DNA of 64,000 nucleotides, taken from assembly GCA_030562195.1 (NCBI GenBank), contig JAUJPP010000006.1:2790001-2854000 (forward strand), written 5' to 3'. Made by a program: the position numbers and the translations under genes. This document shows positions 42,101-53,787 of this stretch, piece by piece; position 1 is the stretch's first letter, and each line of letters begins with the position of its first letter. The notes below the pieces were generated by a model. The model saw only the letters and a program-made list of their open reading frames with translations. It did no database searches and was not told the DNA's origin. This DNA comes from Nipponacmea schrenckii. Lineage: Eukaryota; Mollusca; Gastropoda; Lottiidae.

Positions 42101-43238
42101 TTACGTATTTCGACTTTGGCGAAAACGTATTGTAATCGTTCGGATTATTTTTTTTTTTTTTTTTTTTTTTTTGTAATTCTTGGATGAGTTTGCAGACAAA
42201 CTGGTAAAAGGTGCAGAAATTCTAAATCTACAGTTGATCTTAGAATGATTTCTATTATCAAATAAAACAAAACCGGAAGTTCTATCTCTGACAGGAAGTG
42301 AGAACCGGAAGTTCAGGTTTTTTTGCTTTAGCAAGTTTATTTTCAGTTCGATTTTGACCGGATTTTCAGATTTGAAAACTTCAATGTATTTGTCAACTAA
42401 CAATTATAGGTTTTATGCAATTAGGTTAAATATTTTACCCACGATTTGCAATTCAATATTCAAGGGTCATCGGCAAAAATTTCAGACCGTGATTTCTCGT
42501 TTAATATAAATGGTAAAATTTTGAAACTTTACCAGTTGATAGGCGATATGTTTATAATTTTTGAAAAAATGTGAAAATAAAAATTCCACTTCCGGTTTAG
42601 CCTCAAATGACGTAATTACGTAACTTCCGGTCTATAACTGCTAGGTGAAAAGTGAAAACTGTTTTATAAATAACTTGTCAATAGTATTGATTTGACCTAA
42701 ATAATTAGGTCAAGCTGCCATATCGGCCGCCATTTTGAATTTTCGTTACAATTCTTAAATCCGAAATTCAGACACTACTGATAGACCGATTTTGATGAAA
42801 TTTAGCACAGAGATAAAATGGATCATTATCTACCTTTTCTTTGAGGCCGAATTTTAAATTTTTTTTCGAATTATTCAAATTTCGATTTTTTCAAAATTAG
42901 GTCACTTTAACGGCTACGGAAGGTGTGACCCACTTAATCTATGACCTTGTAAATTAAGTCAAATAATATTCAATATATTGTCTACGAGTAGGTATTTTTT
43001 TATTTGGCTTACTTAAAAAATTCACAGAGATAAGTGTACTTAAATACAGCAAAAATTGATAATTTTCATATTTACGCCATTTTTAACCGTTACGGAAGGT
43101 ATGACCTAATTATTTTATGAGTTTGAAAACTAGGTCAAATGATATTCAATATATTGTCTAGATGTAGGTCATTGCAAATTTAGCCTACATAATATTTTAC
43201 GGCTCTCGAAATACGTTCATAATTGTAAGCAATTCTAG
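42101..43238 (+). mobile_element. Helentron-like type-1 element, copy 3
   Basis: 1,138 bp with the same organisation as copy 2. The 3' end has CGAAATACGTTC, which is inverted to the 5' start, the AATTG/CAATT hairpin and CTAG at 43,235-43,238, then TTTTATTAG. Confidence 0.88.
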
Positions 43239-43287
43239 TTTTATTAGTTATTAAAAATAGCGATGGCCAATAATGTTTTATCAGTTT

Positions 43288-43800
43288 GCAGTGTGTTCTA
43301 TCGAACACACTGCTTTGTTTTCGTATTTTTTAAAAAATTATGATTTTGTAACGAGTAGTCTTCAGCAACTATAATAGTTACAAAAACATTTTCAATGCCC
43401 TAGATATTCATTTTTGGTCTATTACTGAATGAATATAAATTGAACGTTGAAAAAATCAAAATGGTGCCTTAGGGTTAAATCTGAGTTGTGTGATATTTGT
43501 ATTTCCAGTAACTACAGTCGATTGCGCAAAAAAGTATGGAAAAGAATTTTTATTTTCGATTTTGCTTTTTTGCAATTTCCGGTTGAATTTTTTCAGTAAT
43601 TGTTAAAAGTTTCAAGGCTCATACCTTATGACCTTGACCTTTGAAGATATCGAGGCCTGAGTACAAGATATACCTCTTGATTAAATCTATCCAATGATAT
43701 GTTCATGTTTGTTCTCTGTATTTTTACTTCCGGTTGTATAGCTCTCCGAAACTAGTCATAATACACGTTTTGTTATTAATATCAACCCTTTGAACCAGGG
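43288..43800 (+). mobile_element. Helentron-like type-3 fragment, divergent
   Basis: The 5' hairpin GCAGTGTGTTC-tat-cGAACACACTGC (43,288-43,313) is followed by tttgttttcg. Body phrases (gattgcgcaaaaaagtatgg, tgaccttgacctttga, acttccggttg) are shared with the copies at 51.5-59.7 kb. No 3' terminus found. Confidence 0.6.
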
Positions 43801-45500
43801 AGGTAAGGGAGGTAATTTGATCTTTGCGAAATACAAAATAATTTAAGAAATGGTTAATCTATTTAATCAAGCCAACTGAAATTTATTCAAATAATTTAGA
43901 ATATTGTTAACAAAATACTGCTTATAAAGGTTTGATTCAATAAATGTATTTCATATGTATTTTTAAGCATCTTTTTATGTTTCCACTCATAACTTTTACA
44001 GAAAACTTTGATATTGAATTAAGTCCGTTGGAAGGAAGTTTGGAGAGCAGTGGGTTAACTCTCCTGTATATCTATAGGAAAAAGTAGGCTGTTCAAAGGT
44101 AAATCAAATATTTGAGGCACAATGAAGAACAACGTCCGAAATAATATTACTGATAACATGTTCAGTCTAAATTTGCGGATTGGAGATAAAATACGTCTCA
44201 GTGTTTTGACTTTGGACCTTTTAATTATCCAATGGTATAGCAAGTCAAAGTTAATGCCATAATTTGATCTCCCACATAATACATTTTTAATAATATTACA
44301 AGAATATTGTAAATATTAACAAAATACTAATTTTAAAGGTTATTCAATCCGATGCTTATCTCCATTTTTCGACAAATTGAAAATTGTGATTTTTAAACTC
44401 CTCTGTCAAAAATGACAGAAATAGCCCTTTTTTCATAAATGGTTGTTTTTTTACCAATGATGTATAACGTTTTTTGATCATCATTGCGACTTTGTATTTA
44501 TTTAATTCACATTTAATACCAAATGTTATTTTTTTTTTCACTCTGGATTAAAAATGAAACTCCCCAATGTAAATATTGCATGACATGCTCGGTACCGTTC
44601 CTCGGCTAGTTTTATTTATCGTTTTTTTTATTTATTTGCACCTAAAGTATTGTAAGGGGGATGCATAAAACCCAATGTTAATTAACTAAGGGATTTTAAA
44701 ATTTTACAAATTGTTATAATCACCATCAAAGAAAATTTTTAAAAAATTACGTTTTTTTTAAAAATAGAAAGTGGTTTATTGATTCCGATGTTAAAATTTG
44801 TGATTATTTGACTTTTGATGCTTTTCCCGGGTCATTTGTAAAACAGAAGTTCTTAAATACTCCCATTTTTTCTCACTTTGGGTAGAGACGTGTTCTTGCC
44901 ATGACACACTTTTCGAAAATATTTTCGAGAAGACTATGTTCCGACTACCCTTGCTCGCTTGTTACAAGATAATTTAGAAGAGAGTTCACGCAAACATCGT
45001 CACTATTTTTATGCCAAATGTAAACTAATTACGAAGTAGGTGATCCAGTTTATTATTATGCTCCAACAACTACATAGACAATTCTGGGAAAAATTTAAAA
45101 ACCCATTGGAAACCACATTATTGAATAAAGAATAGTTCTCACCGGTCAATAAAACACCAAATATACAAGTGCACTCCGCGTAATCCGATATACAAAATAA
45201 TGTCGAATTAACGAAAATACTCAATTTTATTTTATTTTGTACCACATGTTACTTGTCATGCCTCGACGACATCAAAAATTCTTATTAGTTTCTAACAATA
45301 AAATGTGTTAAATCAATTTATTTATCTGCTCAAATATTATATCAGAATAAATGCAGTCATGTAATATTCGCTTGAATGAAAAATTTAGTTAGTAAATCTG
45401 TTTTTAGATGACAGGTCTGTCCTAAACCTTAACATTAGTGCAAAATTCGCTGCCTCGTTTTCAGAGCAACTCACGCTTCACACTTCCTCCATTTTGCCTA
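43801..45500. other. Intergenic or intronic sequence, no gene supported
   Basis: AT-rich with scattered short open frames and no domain. A coding-like stretch at about 44,930-45,020 (plus strand, YVPTTLARLLQDNLEESSRK) may belong to the relic described at 45,558-46,158. Confidence 0.4.
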
Positions 45501-45557
45501 GCAGCTTTTCGTTAAATCTCTTTAAAAATCAAGAGGGACATGTCTTAAACTAGACGA

Positions 45558-46158
45558 AATACAGCAAGTGGAAAAGTCAAAGACGTTTTCGGTTCCATTT
45601 ATAATGAAATGCAGAATGAAGATTATTCCACTGAAGATCAAGAAACGGAGATTAAAAACAATATTCACTAAAAAATAAGTCAACAAACTCGAAAAAGTCC
45701 TCGACTTCAAAGCCACAGTCCCATGTCAACAAGTACAGGGTTCTTCGGGCAATTTAGCAACACTTACCACACGTTAACAATTCGTATCTAAATCGGCCCC
45801 TTGCTGAACAAAATACTTTCGAAGATGTCCACACTGAAGATACTGAACTAATGTTTCTCCCAAGAACAACTTTTGAGCATTCGAATGGAACGTCGAAAAG
45901 CGTAAGCAGATTGCTGAAGAAAGAACCAGGATAGAGGCACTCTCCCAGCTTACTTCTGCTTCATCGAATTCTACCACAACTCCAAGAACAACGCCTGTTC
46001 CTGCATTACAACAAGGTGAGCAAACTACAGCGCCCCTAAGTCAAAATCCTACTGGAGGTATTCTGGTTGATCTAGACATTAATAAACCCGATAAGGTGCT
46101 ACAAATAATTAACTTTCTTTGGCTAGATCCTGTTGCTGTCAATACCTATTCCTTTTAG
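45558..46158 (+). pseudogene. Unidentified coding relic
   Basis: Plus-strand pieces with protein-like composition: SGKVKDVFGSIYNEMQNEDY, a stop, then QTRKSPRLQSHSPMSTSTGF, a frameshift, then RKQIAEERTRIEALSQLTSA followed by a Ser/Thr/Pro-rich stretch and GGILVDLDINKPDKVLQIIN to a stop. The charged helix and low-complexity tail look like real protein, but the family is not recognised. The stop and frameshift indicate a pseudogene or transposon fragment. Confidence 0.35.
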
Positions 46159-46997
46159 TCCAAGAGATAGGGTAGGTTTATTTACCCCGAGAGGTCCAAA
46201 GGGTTTGAAGTGTGATTCTAGGGTAGACATGTCTGAAATTTCAGAATATTGATGTCTTAAGGACCTCAGATTGACCAATTTCTCACCAGGGGGCGCTGAA
46301 GTCATGACTCCGCATTTTTCTTTTGTCCGTATCAGATACATAAAAGCTCAATGTAAATCCAAAATATTTTAAATTTCAACTTCAAATTACATGTTATTTC
46401 AGTTATTACATATTTCTTTATATGAAAACATTAGAATATTTTAATTTGTTGAATTCTAACTAATATTAAAAGTTTAAATTTCTATAAAAATCAACAAAAT
46501 CCAATGTTTTTGTTATATTCCTAGACTTACATATATAAAATCAAAGGGAATTTATTTAAAATTTAAAAGCTAACCATATAATTAATGAATTGGCGGACTG
46601 AGTCCGTATGTCCTAGAAATAATATGCAGTTATTTCCCTTTATCTGTTGTTATGATACGCTAGCTTTGTATATGTTATGAAACGTGCCTTTGCCGAGATA
46701 TTATATAGTTCTTTTTTCAGTGAAAAGACATCTTGAAAGTTTTTATTTATTGGGAGAAATTATGAATAAGTATAACTTGAAAGTTAACAGTTTTATCGAA
46801 AATATCAAGATGTCAAAGATTCTTTACAGACTTTGCTTTCTGGTAATGTATATATTTTTGTAGGTTGGCAAATTGGCTTGTTTTTTTAATTTGACATTCA
46901 CAGGCCCATTATGCTACTGTCCTTGCACTTTTAAGTCAGTATTTTGCGTTGAATGTGACTGGTTTGTTGTAGGAATTATCTAGAATTAACAGTTTAT
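46159..46997. other. No feature seen
   Basis: AT-rich sequence without recognisable genes, arrays or element termini. Confidence 0.45.
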
Positions 46998-49900
46998 ATT
47001 CATTGAGGTATTGTACACGTGAATTAGAACAGTTTATAATCATTGAGGTATTGTACACCTGAATCAGAACAGTTTATATAAATTGAGGTATTGTACACGT
47101 GAATAAGAAGAGTTTATATTCATTGAGGCATTGTACACCTGAATCAGAACAGTTTATATTCATTGAGGTATTGTACACCTGAATCAGAACAGTTTATATT
47201 CATTGAGGCATTATACACCTGAATCAGAACAGTTTATATTCATTGAGGCATTGTACACCTGACTCAGAACAGTTTATATTCATAGAGGTGATGTACACCT
47301 GGATCAGAACAGTTTGTATTCATTGAGGCATTGTACACCTGAATCAGAACAGTTTATATTCATTGAGGTATTGCACACCTGAGCCAGAACAATTAATATT
47401 TATTGAGGTATTGTATACCTGAATCAGAACAGTTTATAATCATTGAGACATTGTACACCTGAATCAGAACAGTTTATATTCATTGAGGTATTAAACACCT
47501 GAATCAGAATGTTTATATCAATTGAGGTACTGTACACCTGAATCAGAACAGTTTATATTTATTGAGGTATTGAACACCTGAATCAGAATGTTTATATCAA
47601 TTGAGGTATTGTACACCTGAATCAGAACAGTTTATATTCATTGAGGTATTGTACACCTGAATCAGAACAGTTTATATCCATTGAGGTATTGTACACCTGA
47701 ATCAGAACAGTTTATATTCATTGAGGTATTGTACACCTGAATCAGAACAGTTTATATTCATTGAGGTATTGTACACCTGAATCAGAACAGTTTATATTCA
47801 TTGTGGTATTGTACACCTGAATAAGAACATGTAATATTCATTGAGGTATTGTACACCTGAGTCAGAACTTTTAATATTTATTGAGGTATTGAACACCAGA
47901 ATCAGAACAGTTTATAATCATTGAGACATTGTTCACCTTTGTCAGAACAGTTTATATTTATTGAGGTAGTATACACCTGAATCAGAATAGTTTATATTTA
48001 TTGAGGTATTGTACACCCGAATCAGAACAGTTGATATTCATTGAGGTATTGTACACCTGAATCAGAACAGTTATATTCATTGAGATATTGTACACCTGAA
48101 TCAGACAGTTTATATTTATTGAGGTATTGTACACCTGAATCAGAACAGTTTATATTTATTGAGGTATTGTACACCTGAATCAGAACAGTTTATATTCATT
48201 GAGGTATTGTACACCTGAATCAGAACAGTTATATTCATTGAGATATTGTACACCTGAATCAGACAGTTTATATTTATTGAGGTATTGTACACCTGAATCA
48301 GAACAGTTTATATTTATTGAGGTATTGTACACCTGAATCAGAACAGTTTATATCCATTCAGGTATTGTACACCTGAATCAGAACCGTTTATATCCATTCA
48401 GGTATTGTACACCTGAATCAGAACAGTTTATATCCATTGAGGTATTGTAAACCTGAATAAGAACAGTTATATTCATTGAGGTATTGTACACCTGAATCAG
48501 AACAGTTTATATTCATTGAGGTATTGTAAACCTGAGTCAGAACAGTTAATAATTATTGAGGTATTGAACACCAGAATCAGAACAGTTTATATTCATTGTG
48601 GTATTGTTCGCCTGAATCAGAACAGTTTATATTTAATGACGTATTTTACACCTGAATCAGAACAGTTTATATTTATTGAGGTATTTTACACTTGAATCAG
48701 AACAGTTTATATTTATTGAGGTATTGTACACCTGAGTCAGAACAGTTTATAATCATTGAGACATTTTTCCCCTTTGTCAGAACAGTTTATATTTATTGAG
48801 GTATTGAACACCTGAATCAGAGCAGTTTATATTCATTGTGGTATTGTACACCTGAATCAGAACAGTTTATATCCCTTGAGGTATTGTACACCTGAATCAG
48901 AACAGTTTATATTCATTGAGGTATTGTACACCTGAATCAGAACAGTTTATATTCATTGAGGTATTGTACACCTGAGTCAGAACAGTTAATATTTATTGAG
49001 GTATTGAACACCAGAATCAGAACAGTTTATATTCATTGTGGTAATGTTCACTTGAATCAGAACAGTTTATATTCATTGAGGTATTGTACACCTGAATCAG
49101 AACAGTTTATATTCATTGAGGTATTGTCCCCCTTAATCAGAGCAGTTTATATTCATTGAGGTATTGTACACCTGAGTCAGAACAGTTATATTCATTGAGG
49201 TATTGTACACCTGAATCAGAACAGTTTATATTCATTGAGGTATTGTACACCTAAATCAGAACAGTTTATATTCATTGAGGTATTGTACACCTGAATCAGA
49301 ACAGTTTATATTCATTGAGGTATTGTACACCTGAGTCAGAACAGTTAATATTTATTGAGGTATTGAACACCAGAATCAGAACAGTTTATATTCATTGTGG
49401 TAATGTTCACTTGAATCAGAACAGTTTATATTCATTGAGGTATTGTACACCTAAATCAGAACAGTTTATATTAATTGAGGTATTGTCCCCCTTAATCAGA
49501 ACAGTTTATATTCATTGAGGTATTGTACACCTGAGTCAGAACAGTTATATTCATTGAGGTATTGAACACCAGAATCAGAACAGTTTATATTCATTGTGGT
49601 AATGTTCACTTGAATCAGAACAGTTTATATTCATTGAGGTATTGTACACTTGAATCAGAACAGTTTATATTCATTGAGGTATTGTTCACTTGAATCAGAA
49701 CAGTTTATATTCATTGAAGCATTGTACACCTGAATCAGAACAGTCTATATTCATTGAGGTATTGTTCACTTGAATCAGAACAGTTTATATTCATTGAAGC
49801 ATTGTACACCTGAATCAGAGCAGTTTATATTCATTGTGGTAATGTTCACTTGAATCAGAACAGTTTATATTCATTGAGGTATTGTACACCTGAATCAGAA

Positions 49901-50131
49901 CAGTTTATATTCATTGTGGTAATGTTCACTTGAATCAGAACAGTTTATATTCATTGAGGTATTGTACACCTGAATCAGAACAGTTTATATTCATTGAGGT
50001 ATTGTACACCTGAATCAGAACAGTTTATATTCATTGTGGTATTGTACACCTGAATCAGAACAGTTTATATTCATTGTGGTATTGTTCACCTGAATCAGAA
50101 CAGTTTATATTCATTGACGTATTTTACACCT
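46998..50131. repeat. 40-bp minisatellite, about 78 units
   Basis: Units of aggtattgtacacctgaatc followed by agaacagtttatattcattg, with variants (tgtggtaatgttcactt, gaagcattgtac) grouped in clusters. A multi-unit block (48,956-49,159) reappears about 359 bp later. It ends about 150 bp downstream of the exon 50,278-50,542 donor. Short open frames inside it are artefacts. Confidence 0.94.
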
Positions 50132-50277
50132 GGCATTGACTCCTTATTGATTTTTGGATTTGAATATTAAAATATTCCAGTTTAGACGCAATGTTGCAAA
50201 TCGTAAGGTGAAGTGATTACAATTTTCTGTTATACAGCAAGTTTTAGAAAACGTTTTCAAACATCCTGATATCTTAC

Positions 50278-50542
50278 CTTCCTGATCACAAGTAGCAACA
50301 CCTTCAGTCTGTGTAGCGCTATCTTCTGTCCTGACAACTGGTTTAGTAATAGAAATTCCTGTAAACCGCTTGAATCGTTGAAAGAGGCTAGGTGTTTCTT
50401 CTACTGGTTTATCTTCCAGGAATCCAAAGAACTCTCTTTCGTAATACTTGTATTCCTCCACTGTCATGCACGGATTGACATACTTAGGAGTCTCACCAAA
50501 ACCAATAAATGGCGGGTGGGGCCTGTATTTCTTGGACATTCT
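50278..50542 (-). CDS. Candidate alternative first coding exon
   Basis: Acceptor gttctttttag, ATG at 50,539, donor gaag|gtaagat (strong), leaving phase 1. Encodes 87 residues: MSKKYRPHPPFIGFGETPKY, MTVEEYKYYEREFFGFLEDK, SLFQRFKRFTGISITKPVVR, ending ATCDQE. Composition is protein-like but the family is not recognised. If spliced to 30,557 it joins RRM1 in frame. If spliced to 38,986 it terminates after 11 codons. It may instead be part of a separate upstream gene. Confidence 0.55.
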
Positions 50543-50921
50543 CTAAAAAGAACATTTTTGTTTTAAATTCAATTTCAATTTAAGAATTTCTGTTTGCTGA
50601 ACCCTAGTTACGACTTTTTTAAAAATAAATACATAAACTGAAATAGTATCAACTCTGAAACGTTTAAAATGTATATATAAAAGATACTGTGATCCATGAA
50701 AATTTACCCGGCTACTTACTGAATAACAGTTGAAGTTGATTCCTATTCTAGAACAATTGTTAACGATATTTATGTAAATAGAAAAGAGAAAAACGGGAAA
50801 GTTGCAAATTCCCAAGTGACTTGAAATGACATTGCAAACTCAAATTTGCTTTAACAATATAGTCCGGCGAATAATAGCAATATTTCCAGGTAAAATTGTA
50901 CAGTTTGTAAAAATATCTCAC

Positions 50922-50990
50922 CTTAATATTCAGAAAAATCCTCAAAAATCGCAGAGAAAAATGTAACCACGCCTTTTCAGCAATGAAAAT
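50922..50990 (-). other. Possible 5' non-coding exon and promoter region
   Basis: A consensus donor aatattaag|gtgagat ends at 50,922 on the minus strand. There is no long open frame before it, so it would be an untranslated first exon for the exon at 50,278-50,542. Upstream on the minus strand lie TGATGTCACA (about 51,000-51,010) and ATGACGTTATAAT (about 51,030-51,042), which resemble CRE-type sites. The transcription start is not located. Confidence 0.35.
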
Positions 50991-51452
50991 ATGTAGCTTG
51001 TGACATCATACGATTGTAGTATGTATGTTAATTATAACGTCATAATAAAAACAAATTATTCTATTTTTAAATTCTTCCCCCTCCCCTCCCTCTATAAATT
51101 TCTGTTTATCATTAATTCATCTGTTTAAGGGAAACGTTGCTGGTATTGAAGCTACATCCAGTATATTGTTTAGGGGTTAACAATATCTGAGAGTATTCTG
51201 ATCACCATAGGAGTACCAAAGTGAATGGAGGTTAACATTAAAGCTTGGTGCCGGAATAGAGCGATGTTGGCCATTACCATTCCGGAGAGTTTTACCTGTG
51301 AATACCTGTTTCGTTTGCTTACAATAGACGTTCATCTATAAACAAACTTAGTTCTTATTTAAACCCCCTTTAACGTGAAGAGAATAATGTTTATTTGTAT
51401 AATTTATGGAATATAAAGGGATCCATTTAAGGTGCGTAGCTGAATTTTCATT

Positions 51453-53787
51453 GCGTGGCAAATAAAATTTGTCACGCTTTGTTTTCGTTCGGATTATTTT
51501 TTTTTTTGCAGTGCGTTCTTCGAACGCACTGCTTTGTTTTCGAAATGTTTTTTTTTTTTTTTTTGCAGTGCGTTCATCGAACGCACTGCTTTGTTTTCGA
51601 AATGTTTTTTTTTTTTTTTTTTTTTTTCGAATTTTTTTTTTTCGAATTCTTCCCATCACGCCCAGCCAAAACTACAAGTGCTACATGAAAACTGTTAACA
51701 TTTCTTTCGAAAAACCCGCGACAGTAAATAATATGAATGTATTTTGACGTCATTTTGTCCAACCGGAAATGACGTATGTCTAATTTTAGGTTTTTTCTTA
51801 TTTGCGACGCTAGTTTTTAATCAATTTCGATAGCGTTTTTTTTTGTTTATTACTTTTAATCTTTTTTACAAGTTAGCACTTTCAAACTTTTAAAATTTTG
51901 AACTTTGTCGCTGACTTTTTTTAATTTTAATTTTTGCAGTTTTGTCAACTTCTACAATTTCATTTCGATCGATCTGAAATTTTACAGATATACAGACATT
52001 TTGATTGCGAACTATAATAAATTTTCATAATTTCGATATCACTTCCGGTTTTGATGTTATTTGCTTTTAAAGTTGAATTTTGCAATTCCGGAATAATGAA
52101 GATATTTGAAAAATTTCTTTTGCAATTAGCTACAATTGTCTATCTAATGATGCTAAATTAAGAAAATCCGAACCGGAAGTAACGGATCAACCGCCATCTT
52201 GATATGACTAACTTTTGTAAAACTCAAAATGGGGCCTCAGGGTTAAATCAAATTTGCATAAATTTAAGTTTTCTTAAAACATCTATCGATTGCGCAAAAA
52301 AGTATGCAAATGGATTTTTGAATTTTGCCTTTGCTTTTCTTTTATTTCCGGTTGAAATTTTCCAGTAATTGTCAAAACTTTCAAGGTTCATATTTCGCGA
52401 CTTTGACCTTCGGTGACCTTTTGACCTGAACATAGGTTGTTGCCCTTGATTATATGTATACAATGGTATCTTCACTTTTGTTGTCCGGTGTTTACTTCTG
52501 GTTTTGCAGCCAATTGAAAATCACGAATTTTAACTTTAAAGAGTTCTATCACGTGACCTAATTTACATAGCACAGAATTTCTTACATATTCCTTTTACGC
52601 TTAATGTCATCTTTTCATTAATATATCAAACTTGGTATTTTAATCAAAATTGCGCGTTTAAAAATTTCAAAATTTTTAATTTCTTCTATACTAACTGTGC
52701 GTGTTTTTCTTTAAATCGAAATAGGATCTCGGGGGATTATTTGATTTGTGTTATTTTGATGTATATAGAATCTATAACCGATTGCCGAAATATATATGGA
52801 AACCGATTTTTGAATTTTGATTTTGATTTTGATTTTTTAACGATTAAATTTTTTAAAAACTTTGAAGGGTCGTATATTGTGACGTTGACCTTTGACGAAT
52901 TTTTGACCTGTACAAATATGATAGGTCTCGAGAAGATCTATCCAATGATATATAAAGCTTTATTGTAAGATGTATACTTCCGCTTTTATCGCCATTTGAA
53001 AATTGCGAATTTTCCCTATAAAACAATCTGTTTAATGTGTTGCATTTGGGCGACCTACAAGATATAAGTTTCAGCGATCTGAAATTAATTTTTAGTTTAA
53101 TCGTTCTACATCCAGTTAAAATGATTCAAAGTTGTTATATATGTTTTTTCTGTTGTGGGTGATGTAAATATTGAATATTTGGAACGAAATTACAACCTTT
53201 AGAATTTTAAATTTTATCTCTTATAATTATGCAACAATAATATACAGTTGACTGGAATAATGGTCTAAGGGACGAAACTCTATTCAATATAAATTTTAAA
53301 ATGTTAGGCCGCGCTATTTATGTGGTGTCTCAATGTTATAACCTTTCGATTTGTATATAGCTTCGACATTGTCTATCCAATGCTATATATATATTTTTTG
53401 TACGATATCTACTTTTGGTTTCATCGCCATCTGAAAATTGCGAATTTAATATATAAAACTATCTACATTGTATTGGGTATAATTATCTACGTTTTGGCGA
53501 TTTACAAGTATGAGTTTCGGCGATCCGGATATCTTTTTTAGATTAAACGACCCTCTATCCATTTTTTATTATGATTTTAACTTATTATCTATCTTAATTG
53601 ATGATGAGGGCTAAGGATGGGGAGGGGGAAAGGGGGAAAAGGGGGGTATGAGAGCGTTTTTTATGAAATCAAAATCCATTTCTGATGCACATTTTTTTGT
53701 TTTAATAAACCCTTTTTGTCTTTTGCTTAACGAACGAATCCCTGAATGGAACGCACTGCTTCAGTGCCGTTAGGCGTACGGCTCTAG
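51453..53787 (+). mobile_element. Helentron-like type-3 element with nested 5' ends
   Basis: Three 5' hairpins in a row: type 2 (51,453-51,477), type 3 (51,508-51,532) and type 3 again (51,565-51,589), each followed by tttgttttcg and poly-T. The body includes ACTTCCGGT, TGACCTTTTGACC and gattgcgcaaaaaagta. The 3' end is GAACGCACTGC, hairpin GCCGT-taggcgt-ACGGC, CTAG at 53,784-53,787. No coding capacity. Confidence 0.85.

Noticed and set aside
40956..42403. 100-residue open frame repeated in type-1 elements ([14 protein letters not shown]...)
   Set aside because: It is antisense to the element, starts in the body and runs into the poly-T tract. It recurs only because the element is repeated. 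No domain seen.
48956..49518. 67-residue open frames in the 40-bp array
   Set aside because: Artefacts of the tandem repeat; they contain no domain and duplicate with the repeat.
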